64,000 bases of DNA from Triglochin maritima (Eukaryota; Streptophyta; Magnoliopsida; Alismatales; Juncaginaceae): NCBI GenBank assembly GCA_963682175.1, contig OY821784.1, positions 38,111,621 to 38,175,620 of the forward strand, in the 5' to 3' direction. The notes under the pieces are model-generated. The model saw only the letters and a list, made by a program, of their open reading frames with translations, was not told where the DNA came from and did not search any database. Shown here one piece after another: positions 25,663 through 37,908 of this stretch. Position numbers and translations under genes: made by a program. The stretch's first letter is position 1, and every line of letters begins with the position of its first letter.

Positions 25663-28050
25663 TTCCTTAATACTAAGACAACTAAAACGCCACAAAACTT
25701 GATGGGTCACATTACCCATCAGCCGTGAACATCATTTTCCACTTATAAGGATAGGGTAATGGAGTATTGTTGTCCATCCATGGCCAACCACTGTCCAAAT
25801 ATAACACCAACTCATCACCGGAGAAGAGGAGAAATAATATTAAGATCTATAATAAAAGGTAGAGCTCTCAATTCTCCATTTAATGTGCAACCACCTCACC
25901 CATAGTGTGGTCCTGTGGTCATTATATAATTCCAAACAAGAAATACATTCACACTATATATCTAAGAGGACATCTCCTATCCACATCATGACATCCTTGT
26001 CTAGATTTCGATTATTACAATGTTCTTGTTATTAGGAGTTATTAACTTGTCATGTCTTAGATCATGATGAAGCGATTTTTGGTTTTTGAGTCCATTCTCA
26101 ACTTGGTGATGCGTCTTAGTGGGTTGTTTCTAAATTTGGAATAGTTGATCCAAACATTAGTGAGCACTATATATATGAGTTCTCTATAGATTTGGGACTT
26201 CAACAGTTTCTAACCATGTATATTGATTTGAAAAAGAAAAATTGCATTAATTTACTCAATTGTGCTAAGGTAGTTTTCATTTTATATGCCTTCAGAAGCA
26301 TGTTGATTGGTGACTTTTGTCCTTAACTATGGGAGTCAAAATGAAAAATTAGGTGGGAGAATGCATCAAGATAAACGTTTCTATAACTAAGCATTTGACT
26401 ATCTCAAGATAGTATTTTCATCATTTTTTGGAGAAACAAATTATTATTTTTCTTATTTTTTCATATAACACCTTGCTTTTTTGTGCAAACTGTTGCTGAA
26501 GTGACTCACACTCCTCATCTGCATCTTTTTTTTTGATGGTGGGAGTTAATATGGTATTATGTCAAACTCCTACAGTCTTGGTGAGATCTCATATTTAATT
26601 GTAAACACCTGATATCTTAAAACCAAAAGGTTTCTTGTTTGCGTAAAGATGTCATTTTTGTTATTTTATCTACTCTACTACTACTATTTTAAATCTCAAC
26701 TTTCTGAATTCAACAAAATAATGGAGAAGTTATATTTCGATAGCTAGTGAAGAACTTTTGTATTTAATATGATTATTTATTATGATAGCATGTCAAACTT
26801 TAACGCACTAAAATAGCATGCATAACGAGAAAATTATGAAGTTATGAAATTAATGGCATGCCAGAATCATTAACTACTATCCATTTTATAAGGCGAAATG
26901 GCAGACACACGAAGTACTGACTATAAATAATATCTTTGTGCTGTTCTTTTTCTACTTTTTTATAAAGTTCCAAAATGAACCTTTTCAGATCCTTTATTTA
27001 TTTCCATTCTGAAAAATAATATCAGTCGAAAGAGATCATATGATGACTTTGGAAGGTTTTTGAGGTTGATGTGAGTTGCTTGTGCACATATGGCTTTGGA
27101 AAATGTTAATATGTGTAGAAAAAAAACCTTTATTTAGGTTTTCAATTACAATTTTTTCCAAGTACACAAATGACCTCTCTTTTTACATTTTCTTTCTTTA
27201 TTGTAAGAGGGAGACAATTCAGGTAACACTATTGTGCTTGAGTTTCATTCTTAACATAAGACTTTGGAGTGATAAAATTTGGAGTAATGTTATCATTGAC
27301 CAGGTATAAATATTACCTCCAATGACATGCTAATTTGTTGGTAAAATTTGAAGAAAACCTAAAACTAGCTATTCTGTGTGACAAATGAAAATACCATAAA
27401 AATATTTATCCATGAACACTATGATGTCAAAAAGGATAATTTATTGACCCTTTCTGTCTACCTGTTTGAGATAAAGAAATAATTCACTTGAACAACTTAC
27501 TATAGAACAGTTGAGCAACAACTAATTGTTTGATCTCAACTAAAATAGACAAACACGGATATATAGATGAGGCACAAATGCCAAATGGCATATGATGAAA
27601 TGGATTGTCAATTTGTCACCAGACACAAACTTTCATAATGGAGAAAGCATTAAACAGTAGTTGATGGTGTTAAAAAGGAACTCATTTGCATGAGCTATTC
27701 CACTACTGTGATGTTTTGGGCCAAAAGCAAATGATGATATGAAGATGTGAATAGTAGCAACTCCATTCCCACAAGCAAAAAACAACAGGTTATTAGCATT
27801 GCTTCTTGGCTTCTTTTCCTTCCTAACATGAGTATTATGGCCAGACAAGTGTGTTGTAGCTGTCAAAGCTCACCAACTCCCAGGCTGTATTGACTCTTGA
27901 CAGACCACACCAATGCAGCTGAGGCCTGAGGGTAAAATATGAGATTATGGATTTTACAAACTTGAAGGAAGCAGTAAGAGTTTTTGTGGGTCGATGCAGT
28001 AATGGCCTCATATTACTGTAGCATGACCTTGTGTAAAGGAAAGTCAGGTG
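25663..28050. other. Intergenic DNA without supported features
   Basis: AT-rich sequence. The small open frames near 27076 and 27633 show no recognisable domain, codon pattern or splice structure. I see nothing further. Confidence 0.4.
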
Positions 28051-28055
28051 CTCTT

Positions 28056-30124
28056 TGAAGGGAATGTGTTCTAAAAGTTTTACTTTTAAATGTCAATTAT
28101 TATGAATTGAATGAGAAATCATTTTGTTCCTTGTTTATGTTATTCGTCTTTTAGAAGTGTTAAGGAAGAAGCTCTTGGTCCTTAACCGTAGAGCTCTAAA
28201 AGATATTGGTTTACATAAAACAAAAGATATTCGCAATCATGGTAACTAACATGGAACATTAATTACCGAGTTAAGATTGTCGTGTTGGTCATAGATCATT
28301 GTAGCTCTACAAGTGAGTGACGACACGGGTATGCAAAAGAGGGAAATATTACTTTTGTATACTGAATAGACCTAATAAGTAAAATATTATAGAAATGTGT
28401 TTCTGTGTCATTAATATTTTACTGTGTCTTTGGTCCTTTGATATGAGACTTATATCTAATCACTTAAGGAATACTTAATTAGATCAGTGTCTTGAACTAT
28501 CGATCAGTGTAGTGTAAAGGCATTGGTTGGTTAAGTATAACTTTTGTTGGAGAAGATAGTTAGTCAAAAGATTATCATTGCCCCTCTTAATTGAGTGATG
28601 ATATTAGTAGGCCCCTTGATAAAGCAAAGTTATAATGTGTACAATGTGATTTGAGTTAAGTCACATTTATAACTAGCTTAAAGAGATCAAGAAATGAATA
28701 CTAATACAAAGATGACACAATACTACTTTGTGTGTATTCTTAATATCATGAGGCAAGGGACGGACACAAGTGGTGCACTCCATCACTAAATGGATCGGGT
28801 TTTGGTTCGAGTGGAATTAAGACATCTAACTAATTGGGAGCTATAATGTGTAGCTAGATACCGCTTATAGCTTGTGATATTAAGCTCTTAATATCACTGT
28901 CAACTTAGTTTAGATCCTCCCATAGGTCACACCACAAAACTGGGAAACAAGGAATGAGGATTTTGAGTTCATAAGATGTGTCGGGTTTCATGTAGAAAAT
29001 ATGACACATGGGGTGAACGAGCAAAATCAAGATTATGTTGTGATTAATAACATAATTAGAATCTAAATTAAATTCATATGAGATGTAAATATTATGGGGT
29101 GTAATGATTGATCATTACATAGGATAATATGTTACATAAGTTGTGAATTTACTACTAATCCCGAAATGTCAAATTTTGTAGGGGTTAAACTGAAATTTAA
29201 CAAGTCTGCAAAATAGTGCACAAACGGTCGACCGGTTGGAGGTAAACGGTCGACCGATCGGTGCACGGTCGACCGGTGGTGTCCGGTCGACAGAACGCGT
29301 CTCGACCGATAACAGGTGAATTTCGTCTGTTCGAACGGTCGACCGAATGTGATCGGTCGGTCGACCGAACATTGCGATGAAATATTCTACTGTTGAGAAC
29401 GGTCGACCGAGTCTCAGACGGTCGACCGAAATCGGGTTTGAGCGGTCGACCGGACCTCGCAAACGGTCGACCGATCAGACGGTTTTATGCAGAATTAATT
29501 TAAGAATTAATTAGATCATGCATGGAATTGGTCCATAATTGATTTAATTCGTGGCTAATATTATTTATTAATAAATAATGGATGGTTAGATGGAATTTTG
29601 CATGGGATCATGAGCAAGAGGTTGCACATGAATAGGTAATTTGGAGAGAACCTATAAATACAAGGTTATCTCATTACCTCCTTAATTTAATTCATTATTT
29701 TTCTTATGCAAAATCTCTCTCCATAATTCTCCACGAAAATTCCTTAATTCTTAAGTTTAGTTTTAGTTCTTCAGAGGTCATCTTCTAAAGGGAACTAAAG
29801 AGGGGTTAGTAATTAGATTCTAAACCCAATCGGAGATTGAGAGACTAGCTTCCCTCTCTCCGATCTTGTTTAGAGTTTGGTGAATACTCGGAGGCATCCG
29901 GCGCAGCGAGGAGCATTCCAACCGTCTCCGAATCTTCGAGAAGTTTTAGAGAACTTCTAGGTATGAATTTCGGAGCTCCTTCATGTTTGTTTTAATAGAG
30001 TTTTGAAACTAGTTTGTTAAAACAAACCGATGCATGCAATAAATTCTAGAAAATTGAAAATTGATCCTTATTATGCATGAAAATTCGAAAAATATATATG
30101 TATAATTAAACATGAAATCCTACA
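28056..30124 (+). mobile_element. Solo LTR (family B) with 5-bp target duplication
   Basis: The unit begins TGAAGGGAATG and ends AAATCCTACA. It is bounded by perfect CTCTT repeats (28051-28055 and 30125-30129). A TATA box CTATAAATAC lies at about 29652 and an AATAAA signal at about 30040, giving a usual LTR promoter and terminator layout. Just upstream of the TATA box, at 29225-29490, is a dense cluster of CGGTCGACCG palindromes. The sequence is otherwise unlike family A or the complete gypsy element, so it is a separate family. No internal coding region remains. Confidence 0.82.
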
Positions 30125-30129
30125 CTCTT

Positions 30130-31673
30130 TGCTTCTGCTTGGGAAAAGTGGAATCCTGTTTGCTGATGGCATTGTTGGCAAGTTCTACATAACAATATAA
30201 CAGTATGAAGCTGAAGCAGTGACAATATAGGAGTGTGGTTCGTGGGAATCCAATGAAGTTGGACTTGTTCTAATCTGAATTCTAATGAAAGGAGGAAAAT
30301 TTGGCTGAAAATCTGCTGTTTGTGACATTGATTCTACAACTGTGGCCAATGACATAAGATGCCATGCAAATGACATATGATAAAAATGACATAAATTAAA
30401 GAATCATCTGCTTCCTACAATTATGTGGGAATACAGGAAATGGTACCTTCCTGTCTTTTTCTTCGGATTCAGGTCTCTAAAGGACAGCTTGTATTGGGTA
30501 TCAACATATTAAATACGGTCAAGATTATGGTTCAGCAATATCCAGATCTGTTCTCCAATATTTCGTCGACGGTACGGTCATCTATAAAACTGAAACCAGA
30601 AATATATGAAGATAATAACTTCATTATCTCCCCGGGGAGGAAATTTATTTCTTCAGGAAGCAAAGCTGAGGCAGAAGCAGGAGTCAGAAAAGCTTAAGCC
30701 CATCTTATTGATCCTGTAAAAAAGGGTATATGAGATAGAGCACAATAACTTGCATGATGTAGGTATAAAAAGAGAAACAGTGATAAAGCATCCTCTGTTG
30801 GATGTTGTCAATAAAGAATCTGCAATCATGTCTGGATGGAAGCACAAGCTATACTAAAAGTGTCATTGGTTCTAAAACTAGAAGGTAGAGTAAGAGTAAT
30901 CACCTAATTAATTCCTCCCCCCCCCCCCCCCCCCCCCGAGCCAGTGAGGTTGGCTCAACTCTTTAAGGTTTTAAGTGCTGAAGCAAAATTGTGCTCACTT
31001 GCTCAAGAACAAAATTCACTTATGAGTTTAATTTGTTTGAGCTAAATTTGAAAACCACACACCAAAAGGGTAACATACTTTGATTGATTGCTTGAAAGAA
31101 CGATAAAACGTTGCTTGCAGACATTTATAATATCTATTTCCTAGGCATTCGGATTTCTTTGGAAGAAACAATGTCGATGGAAGATAATTCCAAAGAGTGG
31201 TACCACAAATTTTCAATCCCCTTCCATTAAGGCTTTCCTGAAGACACTGCCAGATTCAAGAGTAGGATTCAAGGACCAACAAGATAACCACAAGTCCATA
31301 ACATGGGAAATTGTTGTTACTTTATGAATATGTTCAGATGTGATAATCTATATGGTTGAAGATGTAAAACATATGTTCTGAACTTCTGCACATAAAGTAA
31401 TTGAATGGTCATGTGATATTGCTAATACAATTTAAGTAGATCTACACAAAATGAGAGGATCTACAGCACAGTTAACACAATTATTACAATTTTTTATAGT
31501 AATAAGTCTTATCTAAACTATCAAGTGTCAAAACTAAATGAAAGAGAAGGGCACAATCATCCAAATGTTCAGTGAGGTGCATAGTTGCTAAATTATTTCC
31601 TTTCGTCGAATTTTTTAACAAGTCATAAGACTCACTTTTGCGATTAGCATCTGTGAACATGAAAACTGTGACC
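30130..31673. other. Noncoding DNA downstream of ABCI1; C21 homopolymer at 30917-30937
   Basis: No gene is supported. An unbroken run of 21 C residues lies at 30917-30937. The open frame at 30425-30697 has no recognisable domain. Part of this stretch may be the 3' UTR of the minus-strand ABCI1-like gene. Confidence 0.4.
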
Positions 31674-32348
31674 TCAATGAACCATATCAACAAGTGTCAT
31701 CCTCCTTGGGAACCTCTCCGGAAGCCTTAGAGACATAGCATCTTCCATTTGAATTGGTAAATGTGTGGCAACAAATACGATACCACCCTTCTTGCGGTGC
31801 TCGGCTATGATATATTCCAGAAGCTGAACACCTTCAGTATCAAGGGCAACAGAAGGCTCGTCAAGCAGCCAAATAGGTCTATCAATAGCAAGCAATCTTG
31901 CCAACTGCAAACGCTTTCTCTGCCCCATGGAAAGCATCCGGGCCTTCTCATTCATAAGCCTACTGAGACCCATCAGCTCGATAGCCTTTCTTGATTTCCC
32001 AAATTTTCCTTCTAGAACTTCAAACCACTCAACATTATCTATGACAGTTAACTTGTCCTTTATGGCATCTTTTAAGGAAAGCCAGTTGAGTTGCAGTTTA
32101 TACTGTTGAAAAACACCAGGGGATGTGATATCGTGCCCATTCCAGAGGACTTGGCCGGCAGAAGGACGGGAAAAACCAGCAAGCATTCGAAGGAAGGTTG
32201 TCTTTCCTGATCCATTTGCACCACTCAAAACAAGAGCAGTACCATCATGAACGGTGACATTGATGTTACGAAGGATAGTTTGTGCATTCCGCAAACAACA
32301 AACATTGTTAAGGAGAATCCGAGGAGGTGGTGGCTTGTGAATAGTCAT
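31674..32348 (-). CDS. ABCI1: ABCI1/CcmA-like ATP-binding subunit of cytochrome c maturation
   Basis: This is a soluble ABC ATPase homologous to bacterial CcmA and Arabidopsis ABCI1. With CcmB it forms the mitochondrial complex that powers haem delivery to apocytochrome c (System I). The coding region is a single uninterrupted exon of 224 aa, the normal size. Visible motifs are Walker A GANGSGKT (43-50), the Q-loop region near QQYKLQLNW, a family-typical signature LSMGQRKRLQLARLLA (from 139), Walker B IWLLDEPS (159-166) and the H-loop in VFVATHLP. The start MTIHKPPPPR follows a leader whose acceptor ATTTTCAG lies about 36 bases upstream. No membrane segment or obvious presequence is present, as in the family. 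The protein ends in DMVH, a few residues before the usual C-terminus. Confidence 0.93.
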   Translation of the reverse strand: MTIHKPPPPRILLNNVCCLRNAQTILRNINVTVHDGTALVLSGANGSGKTTFLRMLAGFSRPSAGQVLWNGHDITSPGVFQQYKLQLNWLSLKDAIKDKLTVIDNVEWFEVLEGKFGKSRKAIELMGLSRLMNEKARMLSMGQRKRLQLARLLAIDRPIWLLDEPSVALDTEGVQLLEYIIAEHRKKGGIVFVATHLPIQMEDAMSLRLPERFPRRMTLVDMVH

Positions 32349-32875
32349 GTCTCAGGAAGGAGAAGCTCAGTTTTGGTGTAACCTCTGAAAATTCCTACAA
32401 TCCTGGAAAACAAACAAATGGTTAGCTAGAGAAGGGGAATTGAGCAATGAGCATCAACATTATTCCTAAAACTGAAGACTGAAGAAAAGCATTAGTTTGA
32501 TTCAGTCTTTTATTTTGTTGAATTATCGTAGAAAAATAACATAAGCAACAGAAATATTAAGAAGGCATGTGCACTACCAATATAAGCATAAAAAACTGCA
32601 CTAAGGATAAATTATTATTTTTCCTCCAAAAATGAATCCCTATAAGCATCCATGGCAGGAAAACAACCCTACAGAAAAGGATTTTGTCAAGAAAAACATA
32701 GAAACAATGAAAAGTTACAAAACATAAAAGGTGAGGTCAACTTTGTTCAATCCTAACACTAAAGAAACACAGTTCACCTCTGCTACACTCCTCGTAGTCC
32801 ACATGTAATTTCGAGTTGTGAAATGGTATGCTCAAATTGCATTTTTATCAATCAAACACCAACGAGCATCGAAAT

Positions 32876-33115
32876 AACGCCTATACTGTATTGCAAGTGG
32901 GACGGACAAGGCCTATACTATATAGCTCACTCGCTCCGGCTAACTCTCTCGGACGGGAGGAGGTCACATTGCGAGTGAAAAACCATAGCTCGATCAGCTC
33001 CTTGCGGCGCTTGTTCCCTTGGCCTTGGTCCGAAACTGATGCTATTACGGATAAAAGCACGGGCACTTTCTTCATAGTTCGTTCTCAGTCCGTTGCTTGT
33101 TCGCTCCTAAGAACC
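32876..33115. other. GC-rich block of possible organellar origin in the ABCI1 leader intron
   Basis: About 240 bases have a markedly higher G+C content than the surrounding intron and show phrases such as GCTCACTCGCTCCGGC, TCTCGGACGGGAGGAGG and CCTTGCGGCGCTTGTTCCC. The style is that of plant mitochondrial spacer DNA, so a nuclear mitochondrial insertion is the likeliest reading. I cannot identify the source locus, and the open frames on both strands have no known domain. Confidence 0.4.
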
Positions 33116-34069
33116 ATATTCTGACTTTGATCTGGTGAATACCAAACAATGGGTTCCATTGAATGAATGATGGATCCGGATCCCAAGAACAATAATGCTT
33201 TAGAATCATATTTGGTAAAATTAGATCATAATTCATCAGAAAAACTTGATTTATGGTTCCTACAAGCACAATATGTAACCAATACAGACAGAGTTTTAGA
33301 GAATACCCCATGTTGAAACTTGGAAATAGTTAATTACATGCCAACTTAGTAAAAGTTTGATCCTATTTCATAAAGTTGAGTTTTATGGCTGCTCGCCGAC
33401 ACACAATATTTTTGATACGTGTACATTACAAGTTTACGAATTATGACATATTTCATTGACTAAAAAATTGAGACAAGGACTGAAGCAAGAATTACTACCA
33501 CCACCTAATACGGTTATCCATGAAGTCATATCCAAAAGCAGATTTTGATATGTCGTAATCACATATTTTGATAAAACATTACTATGGAAGACAACCTCTA
33601 AAAATTTAAGTAGAGAAAACAATTTTTTGAACAAATGAGGGGGTTTGTGCATTTGGTAAGGAGAACATAGGAAAATTCTGTATACAATTTTTAATGTAAC
33701 ACTTCATCACCTCTTTCTCCCCACATCCTAGTATCCTAGTTCAGTTTGCTTCAAATTGCTGCAAAAGAAACCTGAACCAAAAATCAATTAAACTCAACAT
33801 CATTTCCAAAATGCTCCACTGTTTCCTAAAACTAAATACTCATTTGAGCGAAGGTCAGTTTGAAGTTGAGTAGACGAAGGATTTTAAGTCGGTATGAGTT
33901 TCTGCTGTGATTTGAAAAATGACTCCACCCACCCAGTGTCATCACTAGTATTCTACGTTTCCTTGAATAGGTAGTTCTACTGTTTCTCTTGTTGGCCATC
34001 ACCAAAGTCTAAAGCTTCCCAAGGCTACAAAGTTGTAAGACTACTAAGTTAACATTCATTTCCAAACCC

Positions 34070-34440
34070 GAATTTTGCAACAAAATCTAGCTTTTCCACA
34101 GTTTTTACCATTCCAGATAACCACAAAGTCTCACATTTCCACCAATTCTATTCTAGGGTCCCAAGCATGAATCCCAAATCCTCCATTCTCAACCAAAAAC
34201 AAAAAGGCATCACCTTTCCACAATTTCTCGGGTTCAAAACCCGAATGTCGCAACAACAAAAAAACTAGTTTTTCACAGTTTCTACCATTCCAGATTATCT
34301 TAAAATCTCACATTTCCACCAATTATATTCTAGGGTTCCAAGCACGAATCCCAAATCCTCCATCCTCAACAAACAACCAAAGAAAACCCAAAAAGACATC
34401 ACCTTTCCACCATAACTCGGGTTCCAAACCCTAAACCTAA
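34070..34440. repeat. Tandem duplication of about 187 bp in the ABCI1 leader intron
   Basis: Two diverged copies lie end to end, about 34070-34255 and 34258-34440. Shared landmarks in the same order are CACAGTTT(T/C)TACCATTCCAGAT, TCTCACATTTCCACCAATT, GAATCCCAAATCCTCCAT and CATCACCTTTCCAC. The arrangement is noncoding. Confidence 0.75.
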
Positions 34441-34719
34441 TCCCAAGACCAAACCAAACCCCCACAAATCTCACCTCTTCCAAACACGAACATCACAAAT
34501 ACCAAAAAAAAAACACGAAATCCTCACCTTAAACGCGACGTGCTCGTCGGTCTTGTTGGACAACTCACTGCAAAGCACACGAAATTTGCTTCTTCAAAAC
34601 GAGAAACCCACAAGAAAAAACGAAAAAGATTAAATCTTTGGGATCAGAAGGAGAAGGGGAGGAGGAACAAGCACACTGTTTACATTCATAAATCTGGAAA
34701 AGAAAAGAAAAGAAAAACT

Positions 34720-35605
34720 CCCACAAATTGCAAAACATCAACAAAAGATATAAAGGAAGCTTTTAAAATTTATACGACATTGACAAATAAAATTTATACG
34801 ACATTGACAAATAAAAATTATACGAGAGTAAGAAAAAATATATATGGGGTGGGTGAGTTCGAAACAGTGATACGAAAAAATAAATAAATAATCAGAAATC
34901 GCAAATATTAACAAAAATATGTAAATACAATTGAGAATTTATACAACAAAGAGATCGAAAAAAATAGAGGAAGGGAAAAAAACAATTGTGCGGGAGTGGG
35001 TGGGTGGACCTTAATTTGGGTGGGTTTTTTTTTGTCTAGAATTTCCGAACACCTACCATCACTTGGGTTAGGTGGACAGATGTTCTAAACTGGAGGTGGT
35101 CCACACCGTTTTCACAAGAATGTTTAACGTGCGAAAAGGAATTCGAACCTACGACTTCACGGCTCACCTCTAACCACTCCACTACGTCCCAAGGGACTTT
35201 GAGCGGGTAATTGTTGGGTGGAGTTATTTTGAGCACAAGGGTGAGTCAAAAAAGGGCACGATGTCTATGTGAGAGGAAAAATCCCAAAAATTGCAAATAT
35301 CAACAAAAAGATGTAAACACAGTAGAAATCTTGTAAGTCAATGAGATCGAATAGGAGTAGTAGAGCACAAACCAACTCATGCAACAACTACGGGGAAACA
35401 AAGAGATCAATGTGAGGTGGGTAATCCTTATTTCGGTGGGTAATTATTGGGTCAAGTTTTTTGAGTTTACAAGCAAGTTCGAAAGAGTGCACAATGTCCA
35501 TGCGAGTAAAGAAAAAAAACTAGAATTTGCAAATATCAACAAAAAGATGTAAACGTAACGGAGAATTTATACGACAATGAGATTGAATAAAAGAACAAAC
35601 CACCT
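34720..35605. repeat. Diverged tandem repeat array upstream of ABCI1
   Basis: At least three imperfect units begin near 34895, 35285 and 35525 with GCAAATAT(C/T)AACAAAAA followed by GATGTAAAC-like and GAGAATTTATAC-like words; a related partial unit starts near 34725. Each of the longer units also carries GGGTAAT(T)...GGGTGG/GGGTCA phrases. A short exact tandem occurs at 34772-34815 around TTTATACGACATTGACAAAT. A SINE sits inside the array. Confidence 0.6.
35022..35200 (-). mobile_element. tRNA-derived SINE
   Basis: On the minus strand the 5' part has a box-A-like TAGTGGAGTGGTTAGAGG and, about 30 bases on, a box-B-like GGTTCGAATTCC, the RNA polymerase III internal promoter of tRNA-derived SINEs. 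The unit ends about 120 bases later in TTCTAGACAAAAAAAAA, an oligo-A tail. No convincing target duplication was found. The family differs from the TTG-tailed fragment at 6406. Confidence 0.6.
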
Positions 35606-35607
35606 CA

Positions 35608-36091
35608 AGTAACAACTAAGAGCATCAATAACGAGGGTCGTCCCGCGAGGGATGACCCCGACGACCGGGTCGTCGCCCCCTACCGAGGGCGACGTCTCGA
35701 TCGTGGACGACCAGGTCATCGACTTGGTCATGCAAACGACCGGGTCATCGACCTGGTCGTCAATGATTGGCACATTTTTTAAAGCAATTTCTTTTAAATT
35801 AGTTTGAATCTTTTTATAAAACAAATACATTTTCTAATTGTTTTGATTTTTTAGAATTTTTAATTTTTTTCCAAGATCACCCCCGAAATGACGTGGAGAA
35901 GATAAATTGGTTGTGATTAAGAGGTGAATAGTGTAGGAAAGAGAAGAAATTGGATTGAGGAGAGAGAAAGCTGATGTGGATGAGAAAGAAAACTGACGTG
36001 GAAGAAAAAGAAGAGAAAGAAAAGTCATGACCAGATCGTGGAGGTCATGGTTTAGGTTGGTAATTATTGGGTCATTCAACCCGTACATATG
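35608..36091. mobile_element. Probable PIF/Harbinger-type MITE interrupted by the MULE
   Basis: The left end TAAGAGCATCAATAACG follows the common plant pattern GAGCATC next to TAA. The body has GC-rich ACGACCGGGTCGTC words, then AT-rich DNA and a GACGTGG phrase. After the large MULE, the sequence resumes at 44133 with TTATTTTATTGATGCTG, which mirrors the left end (AGCATCAATAA). The MITE therefore seems to have been split near its right end by the MULE. No matching TAA is present on the right, so the border is uncertain. Confidence 0.45.
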
Positions 36092-37067
36092 TTATTTTAT
36101 GGGAAATGTTTGTTGAACGCAGGGCGTCACGGACGCGCTCTACGTGGATATCCATGTCAGCCCTTACGTGGCCAAAGCATGAATGTTTTTTTTGTTTTTT
36201 CTTCCTGATGTCCACTCAAATCACATTAAATGCGTTTCAACTCAGCACGTTCTCTCTCTCCACCCAAATACAAATATGATGACACTCTTTCTTTCTTCTT
36301 CATTCTTTCTCTCCAGAATAAATCACCATTTCTAGCAAGATATTATGTCGAAGAAGCGTCTGATGCCGACTCCCAGGATTCTTCACAACGTAAGCAGCGT
36401 GAATGGGACGGTGCGAAGACTTCCCGATGTTCTTGTCAGCGTTAGCATCGTTAATGTGACGATCCGGTGGTGAAGACTTCGCACCACAACATCTTTGCTG
36501 CATTGTTGGAGCCATGACAGAAAAAGAAGGAAGAAGAAAGAAAGAGTGTCATCGACCGTCCCATTCACGTTCCTTACGTTGTGAAGAACCTTGGGAGTCG
36601 GCATCAGACGCTTCTTCGAAATAATATCTTGCTCGAAATTGTGATTTATTCCGGAGAGAGGTACAACGCTCCGTGGTGAAGACTTACGTCTGTTCGGTTT
36701 ATGTCGTATATCTTTCCGTAATAAATCATCATTTCGAGTAAGATATTACGTCGAAGAAGCGTCTGATGTCGACTCCCAAGGTTCTTCACAACGTAAGCAG
36801 CGTGAATGAGACGATCATGTTTAAGTCTTACATCTTCTTTCCGATTTACTGGGAAAATATATATTATCTTTGTAATTTGTGTGTGTTTGTATTATTTGTT
36901 TGTGTGTGATTTACTGGGAGAAGATATATTATTTTTGTAATTTTTGTGTGTTTGTATTTGTGCTTGTATTGTTTGTTTGTCTTTGTGCTCTCATTGTATC
37001 TTATTGTGTAATAGTTATCATCAATAATATGTACCATCAATATCTCATTGTGCTCTCATTGTATCTA

Positions 37068-37330
37068 CATAAACATGACAAACTTTCTACATAAACTGGA
37101 CAAATATTCTACATAAACAGGACAAACTTTCTACATAAACAGGACAAACTTTCTACATAAACAAAATAAACTTTCTACATAAACAGTACATAAACAGTAC
37201 AAACTTTCTACATAAACTGGACAAACATTCTACATAAACAAAATAAACTTTCTACATAAACAGGACAAACTTTCCACGACAGGCTTTCTACATAAACAGG
37301 ACAAAACATGACAAATTTTCTACATAAACA
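37068..37330 (+). repeat. Minisatellite array 0 in the MULE (about 22 bp)
   Basis: About eleven imperfect repeats share the core CTACATAAACAGGACAAAC and a period near 22 bases; some units have shortened spacers. The phrase GGACAAACTTT also occurs in the spacer of array 1 when read on the minus strand, suggesting common origin. It lies just beyond the 3' end of the FAR1-like fragment. Confidence 0.8.
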
Positions 37331-37446
37331 GGAAATCTGAGATGCTATTTTTTTCCTAAACGTAATTCTTGTGGGGTAAAATATACAGTGGGAGGTTTGT
37401 TGAGTTTGTGCGGGGGTGGCAGGGGGCGGCAGCCCCTGCGGCAGCA

Positions 37447-37908
37447 TCATTGCATGGTCTTGGCGGTAGATATACCGGCAGCATCATTGCACGAAATGCG
37501 TGCTCTGGCGGACTCCGGGACGGATCGTTTTTGTCGGAGGAAGCGCATCTGGTCTTCCGACAGCATGGCGTGATTATGTTCGAGATCTACGTAGTTAATT
37601 ACGTAGCCTCTGGATGGATTACCGGAGACCCTAATCCGAGCAGTGCATTCGACCCTACCGGATAACCTATGTTTCGGTCTACCTTCACCTTGGTTTCCGG
37701 GAGCATTACCCTCCTTTGAGCAAGTAAGAGTGGCCCGTATTACAACACCATGATCATAATGAGATTGCCTTATCTTCACACCAAAACAACAGGAATCGGC
37801 GTATGAAACGTAAAATGCTTTGACTTCTTCGAAGGAAGGAAAATTCACCATCACTTGAGGGACGTTGGAGGCATGAGCCGGCTGTGAGGACACATTTACG
37901 AGTGTCAT
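37447..37908 (-). pseudogene. FAR1-type DNA-binding domain fragment of a MULE transposase
   Basis: The frame, with a likely start at 37908, encodes about 153 residues. It contains the FAR1/FHY3 N-terminal zinc-chelating fold shared with MULE transposases: FPSFEEVKAFYVSYA, a CSKEG segment, RVECTARIRV and the terminal LEHNHAMLSEDQMRFLR. It stops soon after SARARISCNDAAGIST, where a full transposase would continue into its catalytic and SWIM domains. The coding sequence is therefore truncated. Its upstream side faces the internal terminal repeat at 38503, consistent with transcription inward from that end. It could bind element ends but cannot transpose alone. Confidence 0.75.

Larger units (their letters stand above)
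32385..34527 (-). other. 5'-UTR intron of ABCI1
   Basis: On the minus strand a donor TTTAAG/GTGAGG at 34527 and an acceptor ATTTTCAG at 32385 bound a 2.1-kb leader intron. The small first exon lies upstream, roughly 34528-34620, and contains GACGAGCACGTCGCG. The intron holds an organelle-like GC-rich block (32876-33115) and a tandem duplication (34070-34440). The splice sites are inferred from sequence only. Confidence 0.55.

Noticed and set aside
30425..30697. 90-codon frame between solo LTR B and ABCI1
   Set aside because: No recognisable domain, no promoter or splice context; it may be chance.
32828..33124. 98-codon plus-strand frame in the ABCI1 leader intron
   Set aside because: Coincides with the GC-rich organelle-like block; no known domain, antisense to an intron.
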